Virus record (IMG/VR): IMGVR_UViG_3300014838_001981
Location: 1-28,504 of that record
Strand: one strand, 5' to 3'
Length of the DNA stretch: 28,504 bases
DNA from: a virus
The notes beneath the pieces are model-generated. The model worked only from the letters and a program-made list of their open reading frames with translations, did no database searches and was not told the origin of the DNA. This document shows positions 1 through 6,908 of this stretch, piece after piece. The position numbers were made by a program, and so were the translations under genes. Position 1 is the first letter of the stretch. Every line of letters begins with the position of its first letter.

Positions 1-120
1 AAGATCAAACACTACCGAGCCGTCGCCACGCGTTATGACAAACGCGCCGACAATTTCATCGCCGGCGTGAAGCTCGCCTCAATCCGAATTTGGATGCGGT
101 TTAACGAGTCGATGACCTAG
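1..120 (+). CDS. IS5-type transposase, C-terminal end (partial)
   Basis: The first 120 bases are open in frame 1 and end at TAG. The 39 codons contain the pattern HYRAVATRYDK followed by LASIRIWMR, which is the usual C-terminal end of IS5-family (IS427-like) DDE transposases. The 5' part, including the catalytic DDE residues, lies outside the window, so I cannot say whether the element is intact. It runs on the plus strand, toward the phage late operon, which ends only about 10 bases further on. I see no clear terminal inverted repeat right after the stop, so this could be the edge of an insertion or a relic. Family assignment is from the motif alone. Confidence 0.72.
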   Translation, partial: KIKHYRAVATRYDKRADNFIAGVKLASIRIWMRFNESMT

Positions 121-129
121 CGCGAAACG

Positions 130-166
130 AAAAAAAGCCCCTGCCCCGCATGCGCGGGACAGGGGC
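130..166 (-). terminator. Intrinsic terminator of the phage late operon
   Basis: Bases 137-143 (GCCCCTG) pair with 160-166 (CAGGGGC). The stem continues through 145-149 against 154-158 after one mismatch, closing a four-base loop at 150-153. Read on the minus strand it is followed by seven Ts (136-130). There is no T tract on the plus side, so it acts on the minus-strand operon and not on the transposase. It lies beyond the last phage gene. Confidence 0.85.
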
Positions 167-298
167 GTGAAAAAATGCGACGGAGTTGTCTCTTGAATGT
201 CAGCATTTGGATTTAGCGGACGGACAAACCCTCCGCCGCCGGACCATGGCGGGCAAGCTCTATAGTCTCACGACAGGCGGCGTCCGCGGGAATCTGCG

Positions 299-571
299 TC
301 ATACGCCAAGACCGCGATGCATGCGGGCGTCCTCCAGCGCCCTGGTCAAGCCGTCAATCTTGCCTTCGAGCTTTGCGATTTCATGTTGCAGATCGCTGAT
401 GCGCCTTTCATAGCCCTCGATTAACGTCCGAATGCGGGCGTCGATCATCGCCGCCATCGGCGGTTGCCGATTGATCATGGCCGTCAGAATCGTCCCTATG
501 ACGCCAATCAGGGCGCCGAATCCGCCGGCGCCCAACGTGCTCCAAAAGTTGCCGCTGCTATCCGTCATCAT
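299..571 (-). CDS. Small membrane protein with C-terminal coiled coil (lysis cassette)
   Basis: A 90-residue protein with a short polar N-terminus, one hydrophobic Gly/Ile-rich segment at about residues 11-33 (GALIGVIGTILTAMI) and a charged helical tail at about 45-85 with heptad-like spacing. It starts with two ATGs (571 and 568) behind AAGG. It is the last gene of the minus-strand operon and follows the holin-like genes, so a holin, antiholin or inner-membrane spanin-like role is plausible. This is inferred from position and topology. No lipoprotein partner was found, so a full spanin pair is not shown. The 165 bases upstream (572-736) hold no convincing gene. Confidence 0.7.
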   Translation of the reverse strand: MMTDSSGNFWSTLGAGGFGALIGVIGTILTAMINRQPPMAAMIDARIRTLIEGYERRISDLQHEIAKLEGKIDGLTRALEDARMHRGLGV

Positions 572-736
572 TGACGCCTTCTACTTGCGCGAAACGTTCA
601 AATCTTAATCAGCAAGAATTTGAATCCGCCTTTAGGCCGCGAATTGCGCCTCGCTGGGATCCCGCTCAGATCGCCACTTTGGTCCACGCCGTCATCGACA
701 TGCTTAAGGACGCAGAGAAGGATGGCGGCGCGATCA

Positions 737-1192
737 TCAGGCGCTTTTGCTTTTGCTCAGCCACGCCGAGACATTGCTTGTCCCGAGATGGACGCCTTGA
801 ACTAGGAAAAAGCTCGTTACGATCGCCCATTCGTATTTGTCATACGGCGCCGGGAGCTTCGGCACGCCAAGAATGGCGGCGCCATAAAAGACCTTCGCCG
901 CCAAGACCGTGTCGATAAAGACAAGACCGAAATGAAGCGCTGCGGGAAACCCGGCGACCCACATGACGGCCCGATTGATGAAATGCCCGTAGACTTGAAT
1001 CTTCAGCGCATTGTTCTGCGTCTCAGCCGCCAACGCAGCTTGCATGACGGCGGCGTCGCTCTTCGTTGCAGCTTCGAACCCAGCCTCCTGGGTCGTGAGC
1101 TTGTCTTTCTTGTAGGTTACCCACGCATTGACTAACGGATTAATGATCCCGCCGAGCAAGGCGTTCAAGATTGGAAGGCTCAAGGCTAGCAT
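737..1192 (-). CDS. Putative GTA-type three-helix holin
   Basis: A 151-residue membrane protein. An N-terminal hydrophobic segment (LALSLPILNALLGGI) is followed by a charged linker with QEAGFEAATKSDA. Two more hydrophobic segments follow: FINRAVMWVAGFPAALHFG and the region around VLAAKVFYGAAIL. The layout and the VMWVAGFPAALHF region resemble the three-transmembrane holin family linked to GTA release. It would form the membrane lesion that lets the muramidase reach the wall. I chose ATG at 1192. A TTG at 1207 would add five residues, and neither has a strong ribosome site. The preceding 38-codon gene ends at 1197, so the genes nearly touch. Family is moderately sure, holin role likely. Confidence 0.78.
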   Translation of the reverse strand: MLALSLPILNALLGGIINPLVNAWVTYKKDKLTTQEAGFEAATKSDAAVMQAALAAETQNNALKIQVYGHFINRAVMWVAGFPAALHFGLVFIDTVLAAKVFYGAAILGVPKLPAPYDKYEWAIVTSFFLVQGVHLGTSNVSAWLSKSKSA

Positions 1193-1196
1193 GGCG

Positions 1197-1313
1197 TCAT
1201 TCCGCAAGAGCCGCGACGATGTCGCGATGGAAAAACAGCGCGAAGGCGAGCATGACGATTACGAGCAACGCCCAAACGCCAGCGCGCTCGATGACGATTT
1301 GCAAGTCACTCAT
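1197..1313 (-). CDS. Possible 38-residue single-span membrane protein
   Basis: ATG at 1313 opens a 38-codon frame ending at TGA (1197-1199). The product is almost one transmembrane helix (VWALLVIVMLAFALFF) with a charged start (MSDLQIVIER) and a short tail. Its start overlaps the end of the 121-residue gene (1306-1671) and its stop lies just before the holin-like start, fitting the tight packing here. The ribosome site is weak, which is the main doubt. It could be a small holin, antiholin or pinholin-like helper, or a chance frame. Confidence 0.45.
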   Translation of the reverse strand: MSDLQIVIERAGVWALLVIVMLAFALFFHRDIVAALAE

Positions 1314-1671
1314 TCGTCTGCACCGGTTCAGCTTTTGCGGCCGATAGAAGGCCACTGATATGAGTTATCGTTGCGACCAAGGAGGTCGCCGCGGCGACCT
1401 TTCCAGCCCAATTCGATCCGATCAACGGCGATAGGTCAACGTCCGCGAGGTCCTTCGTGATTTCCGGGACGATCGCCGCGATGGCGCCGCCGACGAGCAC
1501 CAAGATCGTCTTGATCCCTTGGGTTTGCAATTTCAACCGCGCCCAAAGGCTTTCCGCTTCCGCTATCTTGGCGTCGAGCCCAATCGACGCCCGAAACTCA
1601 ACGATCTTGGGGCCTACCCAAAACCACAGCAGCCCGATGAAAATAAGGAAAAGACCAGCAATCCAAAACAT
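1306..1671 (-). CDS. Membrane protein of the lysis cassette, unknown family
   Basis: A 121-residue protein starting at ATG 1671 behind a good GAGGAG site at the right distance. Longer upstream starts would only add Arg-rich sequence. It begins with a strong hydrophobic segment (FWIAGLFLIFIGLLWFWVG, residues 2-20), then a charged helix, then a second hydrophobic stretch around residues 55-70 (TILVLVGGAIAAIVP), then a mildly hydrophobic region (VAAATSLVATITHISGLL). I do not recognise the family. It starts 11 bases after the 58-residue gene, so the two are probably translated together. A second holin or antiholin is possible but not shown. Confidence 0.75.
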   Translation of the reverse strand: MFWIAGLFLIFIGLLWFWVGPKIVEFRASIGLDAKIAEAESLWARLKLQTQGIKTILVLVGGAIAAIVPEITKDLADVDLSPLIGSNWAGKVAAATSLVATITHISGLLSAAKAEPVQTNE

Positions 1672-1681
1672 CTTAGACTCC

Positions 1682-1858
1682 TCAGCAGAGAACGAGGCCG
1701 TTGACCACGAAAAGCGCGGCCGAAAGAAATCCGAAGGACGCCGCCCAACGCGCCGTTTCATAGAACTGAAGGGGCCTATCGAGCGCGCCAACCCATGCGC
1801 CAACCAGAACGGCCCAAAGTGAAATAGCGATCGCGGACTCCATGAGATCCGGCGTCAT
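1682..1858 (-). CDS. 58-residue two-span membrane protein
   Basis: A short gene beginning at ATG 1858, whose first bases overlap the muramidase stop (ATGA, 1855-1858). It ends at TGA 1682-1684, just before the SD of the next gene. The product starts MTPDLMESAIAIS and has two hydrophobic segments, at about residues 8-25 (SLWAVLVGAWVGAL) and 41-57 (FGFLSAALFVVNGLVL), joined by a loop with charged residues. The overlap and topology make it a convincing small class-II-like holin candidate. No family is recognised. Confidence 0.72.
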   Translation of the reverse strand: MTPDLMESAIAISLWAVLVGAWVGALDRPLQFYETARWAASFGFLSAALFVVNGLVLC

Positions 1859-2802
1859 GACTTTTGCTCCTGGGTTGATGCAGCGGCCGCCGGCGGCCCG
1901 CCCGCGGTTCCGGACGGCGCGGCCGTCGCCGACAGAGGCGTCGGATCTTTCAGCGCCGCTTCGGCCGCTGTCGCGAGATCAATCCGAGCCTGCAGAGCGG
2001 CCTTCTGAGCCGCCTCTGCCTTTTGGGCCGCATCGAGCGCTTGCTTTTTCGCGGCCCAATCCTTGAGCGTCGCTTCGAGAGCGTCGCCGCGTTGGCTCTG
2101 GCGCCAGGCGTTAAAGAGCAGCGCCACAATCATGATCGCAACGATGACGCCAACGAGGAGAATCAGCCACGAATGATCGCCGCTGGGGCCGTGAGCGATC
2201 GCCCCGGCGCCTGCGACCCCGCCGCCAGCTGCGCTCTTCACAACCCCCGTCTTTGTTGCGGCGTGTGCGTCATTCGCTTTTTGCGGAAGGACCGATCCGG
2301 CCGCTGCCCCGTGCAACATTTGCAGAGCTAGCGCCTCGCAGGCGGCGACGCGGCGACCCCATGCGCCGCCAAAGCGCGACCAGGAACCGAGCGCATGCAT
2401 GAATGAAAGCCGATAGGCGCAAATCTCCTGGATCACGGCGCCGGCGTCGGCCGATCCCCCGCCGGCTGCGCGCCACCATGAGAGCGCCTTCGCGGGCCCA
2501 GAATTCACCGCCGGATCCATGACCGCGAGATCTTCGCCTGGCCGCAATCCATCGCCACCGATCGCGTCCCAATATTCGGTCTTGTAGATCGCCGAGGCCT
2601 CCGCCTTAGTCAGATTTGCGATGTCGAGGCCCGGATGCGAGTTTGCCGCAATTCCGAAATTTGTTCCGCGAAGAAAGCCGCCGCCGACGCTGCCGCCGGT
2701 CCAATTGCCGGGATCGTTCGGGTCGGCGCTGAAGCCGCCCTCCTGCTGGAAGATGAACGCCATGACGGCGTCGCGATTGTCTTTCGCCATGATGGACCCC
2801 AT
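1855..2802 (-). CDS. GH108-like N-acetylmuramidase (endolysin) with C-terminal membrane anchor and coiled coil
   Basis: Cleaves peptidoglycan glycan strands at host lysis. The N-terminal domain (about residues 8-170) has the family pattern: FQQEGGFSADPNDPGN near the start, with Glu21 as expected general acid, then GGFLRGTNFGIA, IYKTEYWD and a VMDPAVNSGP segment. Residues 211-232 form a strong membrane helix (WLILLVGVIVAIMIVALLF). Residues 235-286 are an Ala/Lys/Gln-rich likely coiled coil, followed by a Pro/Ala tail. There is no N-terminal signal peptide. The start could be 2802 or ATG 2790 (MAKDNRD), because the T tract of an upstream hairpin touches 2804. It is first in the lysis cassette and overlaps the next gene by ATGA. 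Enzyme family is fairly sure; the role of the C-terminal part is unknown. Confidence 0.85.
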   Translation of the reverse strand: MGSIMAKDNRDAVMAFIFQQEGGFSADPNDPGNWTGGSVGGGFLRGTNFGIAANSHPGLDIANLTKAEASAIYKTEYWDAIGGDGLRPGEDLAVMDPAVNSGPAKALSWWRAAGGGSADAGAVIQEICAYRLSFMHALGSWSRFGGAWGRRVAACEALALQMLHGAAAGSVLPQKANDAHAATKTGVVKSAAGGGVAGAGAIAHGPSGDHSWLILLVGVIVAIMIVALLFNAWRQSQRGDALEATLKDWAAKKQALDAAQKAEAAQKAALQARIDLATAAEAALKDPTPLSATAAPSGTAGGPPAAAASTQEQKS

Positions 2803-2803
2803 G

Positions 2804-2827
2804 AAAAAAGTCGCCCTGAAAGGCGGC
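2804..2827 (-). terminator. Hairpin with T6 just upstream of the endolysin
   Basis: Bases 2810-2815 (GTCGCC) face 2822-2827 (GGCGGC) with one mismatch and a six-base loop. On the minus strand TTTTTT follows at 2809-2804. It lies in the 68-base gap after the glycosyltransferase-like gene and ends two bases from the possible start at 2802. It is likely a weak or partial terminator, since the lysis genes need transcription from somewhere. Confidence 0.55.
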
Positions 2828-2870
2828 CGACGGTCAGTTTATTGTTTTGCGCAAGTTGGCGGCGCTTGCC

Positions 2871-3878
2871 CTATTCGGTATCTATCGAATCCGGCCGCAT
2901 CTGTCCGATGAGCCGGCGCAACCCATCGCGTAGCAACCGATTGTCGCCGGTCAGCGATGGAATGCCATGGACATCGCGGACAAGATCAACGTCAGGATCA
3001 AAATTACTCTCGAGCAAGACGTCGAAGCGCGTCAGATATTGCCGGTCCTTCTTCCTGCCGTGCCAATGATGTTGGATCATGCCCGGCACGCAACCGATGT
3101 CCTGCTGAATGTAGAGGTCGCAGAGCCGCGCGAACTCCTTCAAGCGCCGCGTGTAGCCCGGCGTCATGCGCTCATCGAAATTCTGCAGATAGCCGGCGAA
3201 GGCGAGGGCCATATGCCAGTCGGACGAGCCAGTGACCATCCAATCTAGCAAGCCGCCAATTCCGTTCAATGCGTCGCGGCGAATCGCCCAGGAATAGCCC
3301 GTATGCGCCCGCCAATCGGTCTGCTTCTTGTTCTTGAACAGGGCGCGGGATTGAAGGCGCAGCGTTCCCGCGTAGCCTTCTTTCGGGGCGTCGACATCAC
3401 CCTGGAGCCACGCCCAACAAAAGCTGCGGTCGGTCTCGTGATTCCAATCGTTCGGCACGATCTCATGCTGCGGCCCGAGATCCACGGAATGCGACCAGGT
3501 TTGCCCAACGCGATAATGCTGAAGCATATGCACCGTCTCGACCGCCCAGTCGGGACGCGCATGGCGCAGGTCGGTATCGTCCCAACAAACATATTTGGCG
3601 TCCTCGGGAAGATGCGCGATGCCCCAATTGACCAGCGCATCGCGGACCCACAGCTCGTTTTGAGAGCGCCCTCGCAACTGAAAGAGCCGCGCACGCGCAA
3701 GCTTTGGGTCATCCGGGTCGAGCTCGTAGGGCCGCTCGCCAAGAGCGAATTCGACAATCGTAAGCGAGACGCCGGAATCGAGCTGATAGTCGATCCATTC
3801 ATGAAACAATTTCCTCGGCGTCTTGGAGCGGCGGAAATTGTAGTACGCCCCTATAACGTGCAGCAGATCCTTTTTCAT
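2871..3878 (-). CDS. Glycosyltransferase-like (GT-A fold) phage protein
   Basis: A 335-residue protein with ATG 3878 behind GAGGGG. Longer starts would run into the upstream gene. The N-terminal part has a strand pattern typical of nucleotide-sugar binding (LTIVEFALGER, 39-49). WDDTD at 99-103 is a candidate metal-binding DxD motif. HTGYSWAIRRDAL (192-204) and GSSDWHMALA (217-226) look like acceptor-side and catalytic-loop segments of GT2-type enzymes. The tail has IQHHWHG and LTRFDVL. It sits with lysis and cell-wall genes, not with regulators. A role in changing host surface sugars or virion glycans is inference. No membrane segment is seen, so it should be cytoplasmic. Confidence 0.65.
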   Translation of the reverse strand: MKKDLLHVIGAYYNFRRSKTPRKLFHEWIDYQLDSGVSLTIVEFALGERPYELDPDDPKLARARLFQLRGRSQNELWVRDALVNWGIAHLPEDAKYVCWDDTDLRHARPDWAVETVHMLQHYRVGQTWSHSVDLGPQHEIVPNDWNHETDRSFCWAWLQGDVDAPKEGYAGTLRLQSRALFKNKKQTDWRAHTGYSWAIRRDALNGIGGLLDWMVTGSSDWHMALAFAGYLQNFDERMTPGYTRRLKEFARLCDLYIQQDIGCVPGMIQHHWHGRKKDRQYLTRFDVLLESNFDPDVDLVRDVHGIPSLTGDNRLLRDGLRRLIGQMRPDSIDTE

Positions 3879-3885
3879 AAGCCCC

Positions 3886-4248
3886 TCATCTTCTGCGCAT
3901 GATCCGCACAATGCCGACGCCGGCCCCCACGAGGCCGAGAGCCGACGCGGCGCCTTGCGAAAGATCGAGACACCGGCCTCGAACAAAAGGCCCACGATCG
4001 TTCACGCGCACTGTAACGCTTCGCTCATTGGCCGAAACAAGGAGCCGCGCGCCGAACGGGAGCGTTCGATGCGCCGCAGTCAGGCCGCCAGGCCGGAACC
4101 GCTCTCCGGAGGCGGTGATGCGACCGCTCTCGTAGCCATAGAAAGAGGCGCTACACGTCGCCGCTCGCAAACCGAGCGCAAGGCCGAGCCATAGGAGCGC
4201 GGAGAGGACCAAGAGGAATGTCGCCTTAAACAGAACCGGCTCCTCCAA
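3886..4248 (-). CDS. RlpA-like double-psi beta-barrel protein (putative lytic transglycosylase)
   Basis: Up to 120 residues. An N-terminal hydrophobic segment (about 9-28, FLLVLSALLWLGLALGL) acts as signal or anchor, so the domain should face the periplasm. The rest is a short double-psi beta-barrel: CSASFYGYESG, then TASGERF, LTAAHRTLPFG, and VTVRVNDRGPFVRGRCLDLS. The key Asp of NDRGPF is residue 84. It lacks the SPOR domain of cellular RlpA. The start is odd: the TTG at 4248 has no ribosome site, while GGAGGAG at 4241-4247 is well placed for an in-frame CTG at 4233. The next gene starts 7 bases after its stop. It likely helps open peptidoglycan at lysis or entry; its catalytic activity is not proven by sequence. 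Confidence 0.8.
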   Translation of the reverse strand: MEEPVLFKATFLLVLSALLWLGLALGLRAATCSASFYGYESGRITASGERFRPGGLTAAHRTLPFGARLLVSANERSVTVRVNDRGPFVRGRCLDLSQGAASALGLVGAGVGIVRIMRRR

Positions 4249-4270
4249 AAAGAAAACCGCCCAAAGGCGG
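4247..4270 (-). terminator. Hairpin with T tract before the RlpA-like gene
   Basis: CCGCC (4257-4261) pairs with GGCGG (4266-4270) around a four-base loop. On the minus strand TTTTCTTTTT follows (4256-4247). The T tract runs straight into the GGAGGAG ribosome site of the RlpA-like gene. This fits an intrinsic terminator that partly separates the tail-fibre genes from the cell-wall genes. Confidence 0.7.
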
Positions 4271-4399
4271 CTAGGGTTGCAGTGCGCGAGAACTCTTTGC
4301 AGGCTTGGCTAAGCGCAAATAGAATTTGACGATTTGCATACGACTTTCATTTCGAAGAATAGCGCTCGATCCATGAGGCGGTCATGGTCCAACTCTCAA

Positions 4400-4491
4400 G
4401 TCGAGCCCAGAGCCTTGACTCGACCCAATCCAACGTGGGACCTAGTCTCGATCCCACGCAAATTCGGTCTTGTCCGACGGTCGCTTCGGAC
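4400..4491 (-). other. Three consecutive hairpins after the SGNH gene
   Basis: The 258-base gap 4272-4529 has no convincing gene. It holds three inverted repeats in a row: GTCGAG/CTCGAC (4400-4405 and 4419-4424), CGTGGGA/TCCCACG (4434-4440 and 4452-4458) and GTCCGA/TCGGAC (4472-4477 and 4486-4491). None has a T tract. They would form a structured 3' end on the SGNH transcript, or protein sites; the role is unknown. Confidence 0.4.
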
Positions 4492-4529
4492 GCCGTCTGG
4501 ATTATCGTTAGCGGATCATCTCGCTTCGG

Positions 4530-5879
4530 TCAGAACAGCACGAAATTGGCGGTGGGCACCAAAGCGGCCATCGCCGTGACGGCCGTCGAAGTCGGGTGGA
4601 TGCCATCCGTTGTGTAGCTGTTGGCGCCAGTGGTTTTCCAGTAGCCGCCCGTTCCCGTAGTTTGCTGGCCATTGTTGCTAAGAGATAGCGCCGAGCCACT
4701 GGAATTGACCTCGATCGCCGGGCAAGCGTCGATCGTCTGGATGACGGCCGTGACGCTCTGATTGGCGTTCAAATAGGCGGCTGCGCCTGTGGAGGTCTGA
4801 TCGCGGAGCCAATTGTTGATCTGGACGCGCACTGATTCCCAGGAAGAAACGGTTTGGTTAGTCTGCGTCGCCCAAGTGTCCGTCGAGGTTGTTCGCGGCA
4901 AGATGGTGCAGATGGCGACGCGATTAGTCTTGTGGCCATAGGCCTTGACCCATTGGAGGAGCAGCGCTTGAGCTTGCGCCAGCGTCGTTATGCTTGCTGT
5001 GCTTAAATCGTTCGTTAACATATGAAGAACGGCGTAATCTACGAAGCGCGCAAGATATGGCCGCACCGGCTCGTATTTGATCATATTGGTCAGGCTAGCG
5101 CCCGCCATGCCGTTATTGTGGAAGGCGACGCCCGCGTTAAGGCAGGCCTGACCTATATAGCCGAGCCCGCGCGTCGAGCCGTTCCCGGCTGCGATGCTGT
5201 CGCCGAAGACTCCGACCACAGGCGCCGGAGTGATCTGTTCGCCAATGATCGCAAGCGCCGACCATGCGTAAGAGGTGCTGGCGAAAGCTCCCCAGGATTG
5301 TGCGCCGTAGGATGTAGTCTGATCTGAGCCGTTGACGACCGTAGAGCCGTACACGAAATCCGTGGTGTTAACTCCGCCCCATCCATAGAACGAATTCTCG
5401 TTGGTGTAAGGCCATTTCTGCCCGGAGGAAACGGTCTTGTAAACACGGTAATATTGGGTTGATCCAGCCGTCAGACTGAGACCCCCAACACCGAATGGAA
5501 GAGAATGCGCAATGCCGCCGTCGGCGAGAGCCACCCCGCTTCTGGCGCCGGTTGCTGTAGAAATCGTCGCGCCTGTCGAGGAGTTGAACGGGATAGAATA
5601 GAGCTGATTGGCGACTTCCAATGCGGCATGGAACGTGAGCGCATTCCCGTTCTGATTAAGCGGGCCGCCATTGCTGGAATAGGCGTTGACGAAGACGAAT
5701 TCGAGATTCGTCACGTCTGTGTTCAAGATAAATGAAAATCGGTCCGTCCCACTGACCTGAGTTCCACCGTTGCTTTGCGAAACGTCGGGGTTCTGAAAAC
5801 CGCCATGCAAGGACGCGATCCGGCGGCGAGGCGCCGCAAGAGTTAGAGACTGCGGAGGAACAACAAGGCTAGGAGTCAT
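4530..5879 (-). CDS. SGNH/GDSL-type esterase tail protein
   Basis: A 449-residue protein with an N-terminal beta-rich part (about 1-215) and a C-terminal SGNH hydrolase domain. Block I is GVFGDSIAAGNG with Ser228, block II is NNGMAGAS with Gly260, and block III is MLTNDLS with Asn290. The last block is TTDGIHPT with Asp425 and His428. All four signature blocks are present, so it should be an active esterase, probably removing acyl groups from surface polysaccharide during adsorption. It lies at the end of the fibre genes and its start overlaps the previous stop (TAATG, 5877-5881). The N-terminal part probably attaches it to the tail or binds sugar. Substrate is not predictable. Confidence 0.85.
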   Translation of the reverse strand: MTPSLVVPPQSLTLAAPRRRIASLHGGFQNPDVSQSNGGTQVSGTDRFSFILNTDVTNLEFVFVNAYSSNGGPLNQNGNALTFHAALEVANQLYSIPFNSSTGATISTATGARSGVALADGGIAHSLPFGVGGLSLTAGSTQYYRVYKTVSSGQKWPYTNENSFYGWGGVNTTDFVYGSTVVNGSDQTTSYGAQSWGAFASTSYAWSALAIIGEQITPAPVVGVFGDSIAAGNGSTRGLGYIGQACLNAGVAFHNNGMAGASLTNMIKYEPVRPYLARFVDYAVLHMLTNDLSTASITTLAQAQALLLQWVKAYGHKTNRVAICTILPRTTSTDTWATQTNQTVSSWESVRVQINNWLRDQTSTGAAAYLNANQSVTAVIQTIDACPAIEVNSSGSALSLSNNGQQTTGTGGYWKTTGANSYTTDGIHPTSTAVTAMAALVPTANFVLF

Positions 5880-6547
5880 TAGTAAAGCTCCTCAACGCTG
5901 ATCGATTGGGCGCCGCTCACAACGATGCCGTAGACAGCAGCGCTGGTCGGAATGACTTTGGATGCGCCGACGACGCCCGGCAGAAGCGCGCCAGCGCTCG
6001 TGGTCACGCCGGAGCCGCCGAGATAGACCGGCGTGGAGCCCAAATTTGTAATGACGACCGCTTGGCGTGCAGACCGCGCGGCGACAATTGAAGTAGCGGT
6101 GGTTGCGACTGAGACCTGAGTGACCGCCCAATTCGACGATCCAACCTCGGTGACGCCGTTCGTTGTGCCTGGCGTGGTCTGATCTACGCCAACTTTACCG
6201 ATCAACGCGGAGCCGGCGACAAGGGTCGGCAACGAAGTGAGCGAAACAGGCTGCGTCGCTGGCCAGAATGTGCCCGAAACCGCGATCGTGCCGGAAAGCT
6301 TCGAATAGATGCCTGAGAGCCAGCCGCGAATGCCCAAACCGCCGGTAGGCGGCGTAATCCCGGTTCCGTCCGCACCGTCTTGCGCCGCGCCGATGGGCAA
6401 TGGCAGGCTTGACGCGGTGACCGGCACGGCCGCCTGGTCCGTCGCCAACGCCACCGAAACGCTGTTCGCAGTTACAGCCGGCGCATTCGGAAGAGTGTTT
6501 ATCGTCGCTCCTGCTCCAGGGGTGACGCTTAGAGTCGGTAATGCCAT
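5879..6547 (-). CDS. Phage structural protein, fibre-associated, unknown family
   Basis: A 222-residue Ala/Thr/Val/Ser-rich protein starting at ATG 6547 with AGGGG upstream. The N-terminus (LPTLSVTPGAGATI) and middle (VSVALATDQAAVPVTAS) are low-complexity beta-type sequence. The C-terminal half has RSARQAVVITNLGSTPVYLGG, a pattern seen in phage decoration and fibre proteins. It sits between a paralogous pair of small proteins and the SGNH esterase with overlapping or near-touching ends, so it belongs to the receptor-binding module. It could be an adaptor, a fibre shaft or a capsid decoration protein. No enzyme motif is visible. Confidence 0.75.
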   Translation of the reverse strand: MALPTLSVTPGAGATINTLPNAPAVTANSVSVALATDQAAVPVTASSLPLPIGAAQDGADGTGITPPTGGLGIRGWLSGIYSKLSGTIAVSGTFWPATQPVSLTSLPTLVAGSALIGKVGVDQTTPGTTNGVTEVGSSNWAVTQVSVATTATSIVAARSARQAVVITNLGSTPVYLGGSGVTTSAGALLPGVVGASKVIPTSAAVYGIVVSGAQSISVEELY

Positions 6548-6563
6548 GGATTATCCCCTTGGT

Positions 6564-6890
6564 TTAGGCGGCGATTGCGGCAAGAAGCGAAGAATTCGTG
6601 GCGACGCTGAAATCCATTGCGCTGCTGGGCGACGAGCTATTGGCGCTGACGATCGGGGCAAAGATGATCGCCGCGCTTGGGACGGGCGTCGAGGCGTAGA
6701 CCTGCGTCGTTGTCCAAATATCCTCCTTCTGCCCGGCGTCGATCAGGATCCCGGGCTGTCCTTGAGTTGGCGCTGCGCCGCCCCACCAGAGCCAGATCGG
6801 ATACGGCCGGGCCTCGACACGAAATGGTCCTGTTCCGAGCAGCACCCAATTTCCTTCCGTGAGAGGTTGGGCGTTTGTTGCTACCGCCAT
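6564..6890 (-). CDS. Small tail or fibre protein, paralogue of 6909-7154
   Basis: A 108-residue protein with start ATG 6890 behind GGAGAG. It shares an N-terminal pattern with its upstream neighbour (QPLTEGNWVLLGTGPFRVEAR here, QPLMEGLWSLLGAGPLLVQAR there) and later Trp/Thr-Gln-Val-Tyr-Ala-Ser-Thr and AIIFAP-type segments. The rest is low complexity. No known domain was recognised. The position between tropism-type and esterase genes suggests a fibre or baseplate-tip component. The duplication probably arose in place. Confidence 0.7.
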   Translation of the reverse strand: MAVATNAQPLTEGNWVLLGTGPFRVEARPYPIWLWWGGAAPTQGQPGILIDAGQKEDIWTTTQVYASTPVPSAAIIFAPIVSANSSSPSSAMDFSVATNSSLLAAIAA

Positions 6891-6908
6891 TGCGAATGAC
6901 TCTCCTCT

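Noticed and set aside
213-302. 29-codon minus-strand frame overlapping the last gene by ATGA
   Set aside because: Very short, no membrane segment or motif; the overlap alone is weak evidence.
571-918. Plus-strand gene between the last two lysis genes
   Set aside because: The helical-looking part is short, most of it overlaps the holin-like gene antisense, and no plus-strand promoter or ribosome site is seen.
3303-3902. Plus-strand 199-codon frame
   Set aside because: It lies fully antisense to the glycosyltransferase-like gene, which has clear motifs; typical GC-rich shadow.
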